The position numbers and the translations under genes were made by a program. DNA of 55,704 nt from CAWIUB01 sp963839175 (GTDB taxonomy: Bacteria; Actinomycetota; Actinomycetes; Mycobacteriales; Jatrophihabitantaceae), in the NCBI GenBank assembly GCA_963839175.1, contig CAWIUB010000005.1, forward strand, positions 1 through 55,704. The letters are read 5' to 3'. Positions within the stretch are counted from its first letter, which is position 1; each line of letters opens with the position of its first letter. The notes beneath the pieces were generated by a model that had not been told where the DNA came from, made no database searches, and saw only the letters and a list, made by a program, of their open reading frames with translations. This document shows positions 36,201-45,008 of the stretch, one piece after another.

Positions 36201-36232
36201 CGTGGACGAGTGTCGCCAGGACGGGAGGAGTC

Positions 36233-37465
36233 ATGGAAACCCTCATTGAACGTTGCGCTGGTATCGATGTCGGTCAGGCGGAACTTCGAGTCTGTGCCCG
36301 GGTCCCCGACGAGCAGACCGGTTGCACGGTGGAGCTGATCGTCTCGTTTGGAACGACGACTCCGGACCTGCTGGGACTGCGGGACTGGCTGGGTGAGCTG
36401 GGCGTGACCGACGTGGCGATGGAATCGACCGGGGTGTACTGGAAGGCGCCGTACTACCTGCTCGAAGACCAGTTCACCGTGCTGCTGGTGAACGCCGCGC
36501 ACGTCAAGCACGTCCCGGGCCGCAAGACGGACACGATCGACGCGGCGTGGCTAGCCCAGTTGCTCGCCCATGGGTTGCTGCGGCCCAGCTTCGTGCCGCC
36601 CAAGCCCATTCGTGAGCTGCGCGACCTGACGCGGTACAGGACCGCGCTGAGCTGGGAACGCAACCGCGAGGTCAACCGGATCCACAAGACGCTCGAGGAC
36701 GCCGGCGTCAAGATCTCCAGCGTGGTCAGCGATGTGATGGGGGTGTCCGGCCGGGCGATGATGCGCGCCTTGATCGCCGGCGTCGCCGACCCCGACACCC
36801 TCGCCAAGCTGGCCAAAGGGCGGATGCGATCGAAGCTGCCGGCGCTGCGGAAGGCGCTGACCGCCCGCTTCCGCGCCCATCACGCGTTCATGCTCGAGCG
36901 GATGCTTACCCATGTCGAAGATCTCGAAGCCGACATCACCGCCATGTCCGATCGCATCGACGACGCGGTTCGCCCTTTCGCCCGTGAACTGCAGTTGCTC
37001 ACCACCATCCCTGGAATCGCGCAGCGCGCCGCGCAGGTGATCCTCGCCGAGATCGGCGCCGACATGACTCGCTTCCCGACCGCGGCTCACCTGGCCAGCT
37101 GGGCCGGGATGTGTCCAGGCCAGCGGGAATCGGCCGGCAAACGCGCCTCAGCGCGAACACGGAAAGGCTCGAAGTGGTTGCGCGCCACACTCTGCGAATG
37201 CGCCCGGTCAGCCTCCCGGTCCAAGGCCACCTATCTTTCCGAGCGGTACCGGCACGTGATGCGCCGACGAGGCGACCGCAAGGCGATCGTCGCCGTCGGC
37301 CACGACATCCTGACCACCAGCTGGCAACTACTCACCACAAACCACGCCTACGCCGAGCCCGGGCCCACTCTCGTCCGCGCGCAAATGGAAGAACAAGCCC
37401 GCCGGCGCGCCATCCGCACCCTCGAACGACTTGGCCACACCGTCACCCTCACCACCGCCGCTTGA
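36233..37465 (+). CDS. IS110 family transposase
   Basis: 410 residues from ATG 36233, which has GGGAGGAG just upstream (the frame is open to 36197). The N-terminal RuvC-like DEDD domain is seen in CAGIDVGQAELRVCARV (first Asp), VAMESTGVYWKAPYYLLED (Glu) and PGRKTDTIDAAWLAQLLAHG (two Asp). The C-terminal Tnp_20 domain follows: LLTTIPGIAQRAAQVILAEI, FPTAAHLASWAGMCPGQRES, and the catalytic Ser region with SAGKRASARTRKGSKWLRAT. Intact. Confidence 0.93.
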   Translation: METLIERCAGIDVGQAELRVCARVPDEQTGCTVELIVSFGTTTPDLLGLRDWLGELGVTDVAMESTGVYWKAPYYLLEDQFTVLLVNAAHVKHVPGRKTDTIDAAWLAQLLAHGLLRPSFVPPKPIRELRDLTRYRTALSWERNREVNRIHKTLEDAGVKISSVVSDVMGVSGRAMMRALIAGVADPDTLAKLAKGRMRSKLPALRKALTARFRAHHAFMLERMLTHVEDLEADITAMSDRIDDAVRPFARELQLLTTIPGIAQRAAQVILAEIGADMTRFPTAAHLASWAGMCPGQRESAGKRASARTRKGSKWLRATLCECARSASRSKATYLSERYRHVMRRRGDRKAIVAVGHDILTTSWQLLTTNHAYAEPGPTLVRAQMEEQARRRAIRTLERLGHTVTLTTAA

Positions 37466-37800
37466 ACAACGTCACCAGATCCGTCGAGCCGACTGATTTT
37501 CGGAGCAGGACAGGCACTTCCGGCATCTCAGCGGCCGTGTCTCTCAACTTCAGTGAAATAGCGAGGCTAGAGGCCGTCCTTGTGGGCATGGTGATCCCCG
37601 AATTCGATCTTGCCGCTCGCGAGGGATACGTCGGGCAGCCTGCGAGCACATCTACATCGCGGTCCGAGCGACCCGTGATAACACAAGGTCGCGCCTTCCG
37701 GCTGTGACCTGGCTACCCGCTGACACTGCGTTGGCGTGCACTGCACCGGGGCACCTTGCGCCCCGCCCACCGATCGCCGAGTTCGCCGTAACCTTCGCGC
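37466..37800. other. Intergenic stretch after IS110
   Basis: 335 bp. The first ~50 bp probably belong to the IS110 right end. No supported gene. A possible promoter for the next gene is TAACCT (37789-37794), placed so that transcription could begin at the GTG at 37801. Confidence 0.45.
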
Positions 37801-39057
37801 GTGGTCGAGAACTCGCGTGCGACATCGCCTCCGGGTGCCGACTCGCCGGGCTGGGCCATCGTGCGCCGGCTCGGCGGGGGACTCACGGAGGCAAGAGCGG
37901 CCGCGGCTGGCTGGGCGATTGATCGCCTGGAGAGCGCCTTAGGCGTATCTTGGCCAGCTCGTCAGTACGAGATCCACGGTCGGATACCGAACACCCTGGT
38001 GACGTACGGCATGCACCGAACGGCCCTGGTCGATCTTCTGTCACTGGCAGCGCGCATCGACCGATTCGTTAACGAGCGCACGTTCCGTGAGGTACTGGCC
38101 GTGCTGAGACGCACACCTGATGACGCCACCTGGTGGCACGCGCTACTGCAGCTCGAAGTCGCACGCGCAGGCGTGGCTCTGGACGCGACGGTGTCGTTCG
38201 AGCCGCGTATCCCGGGCGCGCTTGGTCGCGGCGACGTTCTGCTCCAATGGCTCGACACGTCGATGATGGTGGAGACATCGACGTTGTCCCGCGCACGACT
38301 GGATCGTGAATGGGAGGACTACGAACGTGCCGTCCGGCTCGGGCTTGAAGCCGTCGCGAGGGACCTGTCCCTGCGGGTCGAGCTGACGTTGAACGCCCAT
38401 CCAGAGCCCGCACAGGCCGCAGCGTGGGTTGACGGTGCGCTCGAGGCGGCGCGGAGCGCCGCGCGCAGCGGCATCAGCCTCGTCCTGGAGAACGACTGGG
38501 TGAAGGCGACCTTCGAGCCGCACTCGTCCGCGCCGGGGGTTAGCTCGTTCGTCGGAGCGATGCTCGATCGCGACGCGTGGGTACGTGTTCGGAGGATGCT
38601 GCGCGAGAAGATGCGGCAAACGAGTGGGGCGGCCGATGTATGGCTCCGTGTGGACGATCGCGACGCGCTGTTCCGTTTTGGCGACTGGGTGCGTCTCCCA
38701 TTCCGCGAACGGATCGAGGTGATCGCGGCCGCGATCCGGGCCATTCCCGATGATTCGACCGGCGGCGGCCACGACACCAACCATGTCGCTGGCGTGATCG
38801 TGTCGTCCGGTCTGCTGAGAAGCACCGCTGGGCGCGACGTGCCTCAGGACGAGACCGCGGTTGGCGACGGCGGCGCAGTGCTCCTGCGTCGAAAGATCGC
38901 AGCTCATGTGATCCGAGAGACTGCCATCGTTGCATTGCGCGACAGTGGGAAACCAGATGCCGAGCGATGGCGTGCCGCGTACGACCGGGAGGCGGCTTGG
39001 CTCGACCAGGACCTGCGTGAGCGAGGCTTTGCACCCGTCGCCGGCCTCACGCGTTGA
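37801..39057 (+). CDS. Uncharacterised 418-residue protein, possible nuclease-like core
   Basis: Frame of good codon quality from GTG 37801, with a -10-like TAACCT just upstream, suggesting a leaderless transcript. No signal peptide or membrane segment. I do not recognise the family. Residues ~100-155 read WWHALLQLEVARAGVALDAT, VSFEPRIPGALGRGDVLLQW and MMVETSTLSRARL. The spacing of Glu, an Asp in GRGD and Glu in VETS recalls the PD-(D/E)xK nuclease core, but the Lys is replaced and this is weak. The middle is helical (AAAWVDGALEAARSAARSGI). It stands alone between IS110 and IS1634, so it may be cargo or a host gene. Confidence 0.75.
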   Translation: MVENSRATSPPGADSPGWAIVRRLGGGLTEARAAAAGWAIDRLESALGVSWPARQYEIHGRIPNTLVTYGMHRTALVDLLSLAARIDRFVNERTFREVLAVLRRTPDDATWWHALLQLEVARAGVALDATVSFEPRIPGALGRGDVLLQWLDTSMMVETSTLSRARLDREWEDYERAVRLGLEAVARDLSLRVELTLNAHPEPAQAAAWVDGALEAARSAARSGISLVLENDWVKATFEPHSSAPGVSSFVGAMLDRDAWVRVRRMLREKMRQTSGAADVWLRVDDRDALFRFGDWVRLPFRERIEVIAAAIRAIPDDSTGGGHDTNHVAGVIVSSGLLRSTAGRDVPQDETAVGDGGAVLLRRKIAAHVIRETAIVALRDSGKPDAERWRAAYDREAAWLDQDLRERGFAPVAGLTR

Positions 39058-39125
39058 CCGACATAAGGGTCAAGGTCCATCGGTGTGCAGGGCTGGTCGC
39101 AGGTCTGACGGCCAGAGATGCCTAG

Positions 39126-41000
39126 CGGGAGTTTCCGGGCTTTCTTGATCGTTTGACTGTTTCGCCTTACGGGTTGGGGTTTCGGGCGTGGCTGGTGTAT
39201 TACCTAAGTCGGCTGGCTGGGGTGGTCAGCGGGTGGGGGCGTAGCGGGCGGTGTCGAAGATCTCGGCGAGTTGCTGCTGGACCGGGTCGATGTCGGTGAG
39301 TATGCGTTGCGCGCGGGGGCGTCCCTTGCCGCCGTCGTGGTAGAGCAGCACGGTCTCTTCGATGCCGGCGAGGGTGGCCAGTAGTTCGCGTACTGACATG
39401 TGGAGGCCGGCGTGCTCGGCCTGCCGGCGCATCAGGTGGGCGATGGTCAGGGCGAGCACGCAGTAGAACACGTGCACGCGGATCTTCTGCTCGGTCCAGT
39501 GGTGCATCGGTGCGAAGGAGACGACGTGTGGGTCTTTGAGTTGCCGGAACCCGGATTCGACGCCGTTCTGGGAGCGGTAGCCGGCCACGACGTCGGCGGT
39601 GGTCCACTGCTCGCGGTTGGTGAACAGGATCCGTTTGCCGAACAGGCGATCCTCGAGGCGTCGGCGGGCGCGGGTATCGGTGCGCCAGGACAGGCGCAAC
39701 TCGGCGGGCTCGGTGCCGGTGAGGGTGGTGGTGATGACTTGGTTGACCCAGCGGGGTTTGCAGATCGTCGCGATCTCGGCCTGGACGGCGGCCTTGTCGC
39801 GGCGGGTGCGGCCCCGGGCCAGGCGGGCCTGCAACTCGCCGAGGCGGGCGCGGGTTTTGGCCAGGGTCTGGTCGAAACCGGCCGACTGTTTGGCGTGCAG
39901 GGTCGGTGAGTGGGTCAGCACCGCGCGGCGGGTCACCCCGAGCGCGGTGACGGTGGTGTCCACGCAGCCCAGCCCGGGGTAGCGCTGCCGGTCGACGGGT
40001 CGGTAGTCGCTGGCCGGGATGGCCAGCAGTTCGGGGTGCTGCGAGGGCGGTAGCGAGCCGACGAACCCCAGCCCGGAGGCTTCGATGAGTTCCTGGTTGT
40101 CCTGGGAGTTCTGTCCGGCGTCATAGACCACGGTCAGCGACTCCAGGCCCGCGACCAGTTGCCGGTAGCGGGTGCTCAGTTCGGTGATGACGGTGCCGAA
40201 CTGGGTGACGTCGGGCCGGTCGCCGGCGTAGGCGTGCGAGAGCAGCGGTATCGCGCCGTCGGCGGTGACGACCAACGCGAGTCCGACCAGGCGCAGATCG
40301 GTGCGTTTCTGCTTCGCCTTGCCGCGTTGGGCGATCGGCGCCTTCGGGTTGGCCGTGTCGATGTAGGTGGCGAAGTTGGTCATGTCCAGCATCAGCCCGG
40401 ATAGGTCCAGCCCGAACTCGCTGACCATGCGCCGGCCCAGCTCGGCCTCGATGAGCTGAAGATCGGGCGCGTCGAGGCGGTCCATCGCGTCCCAGAACCG
40501 GCGGTGATCGGTCGCGGCCCTGGACAGGCGGGTGAACCGTGGCCCGGCGGTGCTGACCCACCAGTCGGCGAAGGCCAGCTTCGAGCAGGGCGCCACGATC
40601 CGGTTCGCGGTCGCCAACGCGATGTAGGTGCCCACCGGCACCGTGGCGTTCGCGTGCCGCGGCGCCACCCGGTCGATCACCGCCGCCACGCCCAGCCGAT
40701 CGAGCGTCGACCACACCGCGGCCAGGTCCCCGAAACGTTTGTGCTGGGTGCGGACCGGCTGTCCCGTCGGCGCGCCGGACAACTTGGCCGCGACCTCCTC
40801 CGCGCTGCCCAGGTACTGCTGGGACACGATCCGGGGCTTGCCGCCCACCCGCGCCGACTCGACCAGGTAGTAGTACGTCTGGCTGCCCTGCCGCTTCCCC
40901 ACAATAGAAGCCATATATAGGCAATACACTCTCGAGCCACGAATCCCAAGCACCACAAGGGCGTGTCGCACTGATCAACTACGAAGGCCGGAAACTCCCG
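39126..41000. mobile_element. IS1634-family insertion sequence
   Basis: Inverted ends CGGGAGTTTCCGGGCTT (39126-39142) and AAGGCCGGAAACTCCCG (40984-41000) match with one mismatch over 17 bp. The element encloses one intact transposase gene on the minus strand. A clear target duplication is not seen (CTAG on the left, ATAG on the right). Confidence 0.85.
39226..40914 (-). CDS. IS1634 family transposase
   Basis: 562 residues from ATG 40914 (MASIVGKRQGSQTYYYLVES), the typical start; the frame stays open to 40971. DDE segments: LSGLMLDMTNFATYIDTANP (first Asp), SLTVVYDAGQNSQDNQELIE (second Asp) and YRSQNGVESGFRQLKDPHVV (Glu), followed by MHHWTEQKIRVHVFYCVLAL. Length is normal for the family. Intact with both ends, so probably active. 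Confidence 0.92.
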   Translation of the reverse strand: MASIVGKRQGSQTYYYLVESARVGGKPRIVSQQYLGSAEEVAAKLSGAPTGQPVRTQHKRFGDLAAVWSTLDRLGVAAVIDRVAPRHANATVPVGTYIALATANRIVAPCSKLAFADWWVSTAGPRFTRLSRAATDHRRFWDAMDRLDAPDLQLIEAELGRRMVSEFGLDLSGLMLDMTNFATYIDTANPKAPIAQRGKAKQKRTDLRLVGLALVVTADGAIPLLSHAYAGDRPDVTQFGTVITELSTRYRQLVAGLESLTVVYDAGQNSQDNQELIEASGLGFVGSLPPSQHPELLAIPASDYRPVDRQRYPGLGCVDTTVTALGVTRRAVLTHSPTLHAKQSAGFDQTLAKTRARLGELQARLARGRTRRDKAAVQAEIATICKPRWVNQVITTTLTGTEPAELRLSWRTDTRARRRLEDRLFGKRILFTNREQWTTADVVAGYRSQNGVESGFRQLKDPHVVSFAPMHHWTEQKIRVHVFYCVLALTIAHLMRRQAEHAGLHMSVRELLATLAGIEETVLLYHDGGKGRPRAQRILTDIDPVQQQLAEIFDTARYAPTR

Positions 41001-41018
41001 ATAGGGGAGAATGGCCTG

Positions 41019-41564
41019 ATGAGTGAGTCACGGCAACAACGACGTGCACGTGAACGTGCAGAGGCGAAGGCAGCTAGCCGGCCGGGCTTGAACCTCGATT
41101 CGGCGCCGGTGGCATCGCCGCAACCGGCGGCGCAACAGCGGGCCGTGGTCCTTGAAGTGGATCTGGGCCGGTACGTCGCGCGAGATGACCCGAGCGACGT
41201 GACGTGGGCGGCGACTTGGGGGCTGCGAGACGCAAGCGTCGGCACCGAGGACAGCACCGAAGACCTCGCCGAGCTGGTCAGGATCATTCTCGAGGATGCG
41301 CAACCCCTGGGCGACCAGTACGACGTACGCATCGAATGGACCCTTCGCGGCGACCCTGCCGACGGGCAGGCTGTCGCCGATGCCATCGCCGCCGCGGGCG
41401 TGACGCTGCCCGGCAGGTTGCCTGGAGACACCGACTTGGTGCCGGCCGATGAGGTCAAGGTCAATCCCAGTCCGGCCAGCACAGGCACGACCCGCGTGTC
41501 GGCAGTCCCAGTACAGAGCTACCCGGTGACCGGCACTTCCGGCTCGCCGGAGAGTGGCAGCTAG
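41019..41564 (+). CDS. Uncharacterised protein, first gene of a two-gene pair
   Basis: 181 residues from ATG 41019, 18 bp after the IS1634 end. A basic N-terminus (SESRQQRRARERAEAKAASR) is followed by a linker and one globular region at ~40-135 (RAVVLEVDLGRYVARDDPSD, EDLAELVRIILEDAQPLGDQ, YDVRIEWTLRGDPADGQAVA), then a Ser/Thr/Pro-rich tail. No membrane segment, no known domain. The stop TAG is immediately followed by the GTG of the next gene, so the two are coupled. Function unknown. IS1634 insertion may have removed its promoter. Confidence 0.7.
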   Translation: MSESRQQRRARERAEAKAASRPGLNLDSAPVASPQPAAQQRAVVLEVDLGRYVARDDPSDVTWAATWGLRDASVGTEDSTEDLAELVRIILEDAQPLGDQYDVRIEWTLRGDPADGQAVADAIAAAGVTLPGRLPGDTDLVPADEVKVNPSPASTGTTRVSAVPVQSYPVTGTSGSPESGS

Positions 41565-42262
41565 GTGGCCACGTTTTGGCTGGGCGTTCTTTCGAACATC
41601 GTTTCGCTGCTCATCGTGGGGGCGTCGATCGGTGTTTGGTATCTGCTTCGCAGGCGACCGCTCCTAGCGTTCTTTGGCCTTCAACGCAGGCACCGAGTCA
41701 TTATCTATCCTTCCCGACTCAAGGTCGAGAGCTCGCGAGGAGTCGATGACACGTCGCGTTCGTTCGGCGCGATGGCGACTCCGGAATACAAGCAAAGATC
41801 ATCGCGGAAATCACCGCCTTCTTCGATCGCTTCACGCCGCGCATCCTCCGGTGGCTAGACGCCCCGCTCCTACGGTGGGGTGACGTCAAGGTCGAGGTGG
41901 CATGGCCCGCGTCGAAGGAAGAGATCGAGCACGCGTGCACCTTCATCGTGCTCGGATCGCCTGGCTACAACCTCGTGTCCGAGGCAGTCGCGGTGGACTT
42001 CAACTCGCCTGTTCGCTTCGTGAATGACAACCGCGAGCTAGCCACGCGGGGCGGCGCGCCGATTGGCGGTCCAGCCGTTGGAGTGGTTCAGCGCGTCAAG
42101 AGCCGAACGGCCGATCAAGTTGCCTTCCACGTGGCTGGCCCGTCCATGGAGGCGACGACCGCTGCCGCCAACTACCTGCTGAAGGAGTGGCGGCATCTGG
42201 CGAAGCGGCACCGAAATTGTGACTTCTACCAGGTCGTCCAAGTGACGCCGCATGGGACGTGA
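41565..42262 (+). pseudogene. Membrane-anchored uncharacterised protein, one-base frameshift
   Basis: GTG 41565 gives an N-terminal membrane segment (FWLGVLSNIVSLLIVGASIG) then RRRPLLAFFGLQRRHRVIIY. The frame shifts at about 41788-41795; an added base restores KIIAEITAFFDRFTPRILRW, VEVAWPASKEEIEHACTFIV, LGSPGYNLVSEAVAVDFNSP and the C-terminus VAGPSMEATTAAANYLLKEW to VQVTPHGT. The whole would be about 232 residues: one transmembrane helix and a cytoplasmic alpha/beta domain with a Rossmann-like LGSPGYN turn. I do not recognise the family. Either a recent pseudogene or a read error. Confidence 0.65.
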
Positions 42263-43034
42263 CCAGATCCGCTCATTCTGCGGTGTCTGGCGTGCTACCC
42301 AGTGCGCCACCGGACCGGCCGTAGACCGTGGACTGGCACGCTTGTATCAGGGGTACCAGCGTCTGATCCGCGGTGCCGGCCTACTGGCCGGCCGTCCCGC
42401 AGCCGCGCATAACGGCGACCGATTACGACCGTCCCACAGCGCTCACCACACGCGTAATCGGCGATCCGGCGTGCGATATCCGCGCAGTTCGGTTGGGTTC
42501 TGGCCCGCCGAATAGAGGCGAACTGGTTACGCCGTGTGACACGTCGCCTGCACGGTCATCGGCCTGCACCAGCTCACCCGCGGAAGGTTCGGCCTGGGAA
42601 TGCGCCGTGACGCGTGCCGCCGTGAGCGCACTGATCGCAAACGCGCCGCAGTTCGTGCCGGTGGGGCACTTCTCATCTTCGGCGTCGCTGGAATCCAAGT
42701 TCAGATGTGTCGCGCCGCAGATGATCTTGACCTTCGGCAAAGTTGATCTATGTCAGTCCGCAAAAAGTCCGCAAGAAGTTCAGCAGCGGCCGCAACTGAT
42801 CAACAACGACCAACGATGGAACCCCCGGATTTGCTGGCCTCCAGCACTTGCCGGCAACAGCCATCAACCCCGGAATAGTTCGAGCTCTACTACGACTGCT
42901 GAGCCGTCACCACGCTGGAGGCCCCGGATACCGGGGCCTCCAGTCGTTTCGGCGCTCGCATTTCAAGATCGATTCCGCAGGGATTCCGCAGGAGATCCGC
43001 TCCGGCTCGCGATTGCGGCCGGTCCCAGCCCGGC
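42263..43034. other. Intergenic stretch, mostly without genes
   Basis: 772 bp. Open frames on both strands lack motifs or good starts. It includes a strong hairpin at 42915-42943. Just before the azoreductase remnant, bases 42960-43034 may be decayed coding sequence of that gene. The A-rich patch CGCAAAAAGTCCGCAAGAAG near 42759 is unusual for the region. Confidence 0.5.
42915..42943. terminator. Hairpin (terminator-like or att-associated), copy 1
   Basis: CTGGAGGCCCCGG - ATA - CCGGGGCCTCCAG, a perfect 13-bp stem with a 3-base loop. Only a short T-containing tail (TCGTTTC) follows. A near-identical hairpin is at 47996-48024. As a palindrome it could stop transcription from both sides. Confidence 0.65.
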
Positions 43035-43307
43035 ATGGCCTTCGCCTTCCACCCCGACCGCGGCTGCACCGGGCTGCTGACCGGCAAGAAGGCCGCTGTC
43101 ATCTACACCGGCGCCGTTTGGGGCGCTGACCGCGGACCCGCGTTCGGCCACGACTTTCAACAGCCGTTCTTCGACGACTGGCTGCGCTGGGCCGGTATCA
43201 CCGACATCACCACCATCCGATTCCAACCCAACCTCGCCAGCCCCGACGCTGACACCGCCCGCCGATCCGCCCACGCTCAAGCCCGCGACACCGGCAAGAC
43301 CTTCTAG
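43035..43307 (+). pseudogene. FMN-dependent NADH-azoreductase, C-terminal fragment
   Basis: MAFAFHPDRGCTGLLTGKKA, AVIYTGAVWGADRGPAFGHD, DDWLRWAGITDITTIRFQPN match the last ~85 residues of AzoR-type flavodoxin-fold reductases (~200 residues). The N-terminal FMN-binding part is absent; upstream sequence only weakly continues the family in other frames. The homology begins about 65 bp after the first hairpin. Non-functional. Confidence 0.7.
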
Positions 43308-43366
43308 CCCCGCCGCAACACGGCCCGGCTGTGCCCGTTGGTGCACGGCCGCGGCGACGGTCGGTG

Positions 43367-44752
43367 TTACGGGAGGGCCGCTGCTCGGTGGACGGCAGCG
43401 ACGGAGGCTGCTACGTCCGCGTCGTCCGTGGACCAGTTGCTGACCGACACTCGAAGGACGTCCCGGTCGTGCCAGCGTGAGCCCGACATCCATGCCGTTC
43501 CGTCCTTCAGCAGCCGGGCAGTCACCTCACGGGTGCGCGCGTCGTCTTCGAACATCGCGCAGACTTGGGTGAATACGACATCGTTGAGTATTCGGATTCC
43601 GTCCGCCCGCGCGATGCCCGCAGCGATGCTGCGCGCATGCGCCGCGAGGCGGTCGACGAGGTCCGCGATGCCCGAACGGCCGAGTGAGCGTAGCGCGGCC
43701 CACACCGGAACACCGCGCGCTCGACGTGACAGTTCGGGCACGTTGTCCAGCGGATCGCTGGTTCCCTTGTCGGCGTGCATTAAATAGCTGGCGTGCACAC
43801 CCATCGCGGCGTGAACGGCTGTCGGTCGGGCGACGATGGAGATTCCGCAGTCGTACGGGACATTGAGTGTCTTGTGCGCATCGGTAGCCCAGGAGTCCGC
43901 GGCCGAGTAGCCGGCCAGATGATGTCGCAGATTCGGTGACGCCGCTGCCCATAGTCCGAAGGCGCCGTCGACATGCACCCACCCGCCGTACTCGTGCGCG
44001 AGCCCGGTGGCCGCCGCGATCGGGTCGAACGCACCGGAGTGAATGTTGCCGGCTTGCAGACACACGATGGTGGGCCCCGTGGTGGTAGTGGACAGCGCGT
44101 CAGCCAACGCGTCTAGTCTGATCCGGCCCTCATCGTCGGCAGCGACAACAGTCGGTGCTCCCAGCCCGAGGTACCGCAGAGCTAGATCCACCGTCTCGTG
44201 CCTTTCGGCGCCGACCAGCACGCGCACTGGTGGTGCGCCAGCAAGTCCGCGCCGGTCCAGATCCCAGCCAGCGTCGGTGAGAAGCTGCTGGCGACCGGCG
44301 GCCAGACCGGTGAAGTTAGCCATCGTGGCGCCGGTGACGAAACCGACGGCCGCCTGCGGCGGCAGGCCGAGCAGGTCCAGCAGCCAACCGGCAGCTGCCT
44401 CCTCAGCCGCAACGGTCGCCGGGGTCGCGAACCGCATGCCGGTGTTCTGGTCCCATGCGCTGGTGAGCCAATCCGCGGCAAGAGCCGCCGGAAGCGTGCC
44501 GCCGATCACCCAGCCGAAGAAACGGCCGGACGGCATCGCCATCAGCCCCGGTTCAGCCAGCTCGGCAAGCAGGTCAATGACCGTTGCCGGATCACACGGC
44601 CCAGCTGGCAGTGATCCGCCGAAGGCCGCGACCAGGTCGTCCGCCGACATCCGCGGAGGCACGGCACGGCCCCGCATCGACCCAAGCCAGGCGCGGGCAT
44701 GCACCGCTGCCCGGTCCAGAGCTGCTTCGTAGGCGTCAGCGTCAGCTGTCAT
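43367..44752 (-). CDS. PLP-dependent group II decarboxylase/aminotransferase
   Basis: 461 residues from ATG 44752 (MTADADAYEAALDRAAVHAR); a start at 44785 is possible. Motifs: FFGWVIGGTLPAALAADWLT, FVTGATMANFTGLAAGRQQL (PLP phosphate region), GGWVHVDGAFGLWAAAS (Asp binding the pyridine nitrogen), SWATDAHKTLNVPYDCGI (Lys forming the Schiff base). This is the glutamate/aromatic-L-amino-acid decarboxylase fold. The substrate is not predictable; actinobacterial relatives include tyrosine and tryptophan decarboxylase-like enzymes. Cytoplasmic. Divergent from the MFS gene across ~250 bp. Confidence 0.9.
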   Translation of the reverse strand: MTADADAYEAALDRAAVHARAWLGSMRGRAVPPRMSADDLVAAFGGSLPAGPCDPATVIDLLAELAEPGLMAMPSGRFFGWVIGGTLPAALAADWLTSAWDQNTGMRFATPATVAAEEAAAGWLLDLLGLPPQAAVGFVTGATMANFTGLAAGRQQLLTDAGWDLDRRGLAGAPPVRVLVGAERHETVDLALRYLGLGAPTVVAADDEGRIRLDALADALSTTTTGPTIVCLQAGNIHSGAFDPIAAATGLAHEYGGWVHVDGAFGLWAAASPNLRHHLAGYSAADSWATDAHKTLNVPYDCGISIVARPTAVHAAMGVHASYLMHADKGTSDPLDNVPELSRRARGVPVWAALRSLGRSGIADLVDRLAAHARSIAAGIARADGIRILNDVVFTQVCAMFEDDARTREVTARLLKDGTAWMSGSRWHDRDVLRVSVSNWSTDDADVAASVAAVHRAAALP

Positions 44753-45008
44753 TGCGACATTGTCCCGGCGGACGAGCCAACCCACGAGGCGCGAGTCTCC
44801 CTACAACGGCAATCGCCGGAATCGCCGTTCGGGGCGCGGTTTGTGGGGGCAAGAGCATGTCATCGTCGCGGATGTTCTGCGCGCTTGGGTCGACCACTGC
44901 AGTAAACCGGGGATCCCAGTCTGGTTCAGGAGTTCATCGGCTGCCGTCAGTCAACGAAAGGCGGGTGCATAGCGATGAATTCGCGCGGGCTGCCCGGTCT
45001 ACCTGTGC

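Larger units (their letters stand above)
35997..37520 (+). mobile_element. IS110-family insertion sequence
   Basis: One IS110 transposase gene with about 235 bp of non-coding leader and little downstream sequence, the layout of the IS110 group where the leader end encodes a guide RNA. IS110 elements lack inverted repeats, so limits are approximate. The left edge is set next to TTACAGTG at 35989-35996, directly against the outer end of the IS1380 element. Confidence 0.6.

Noticed and set aside
42263..43034. tRNA gene beside the hairpin at 42915
   Set aside because: No cloverleaf with a proper T-loop (GGTTCGAATCC-like) and acceptor pairing was found upstream of either hairpin.
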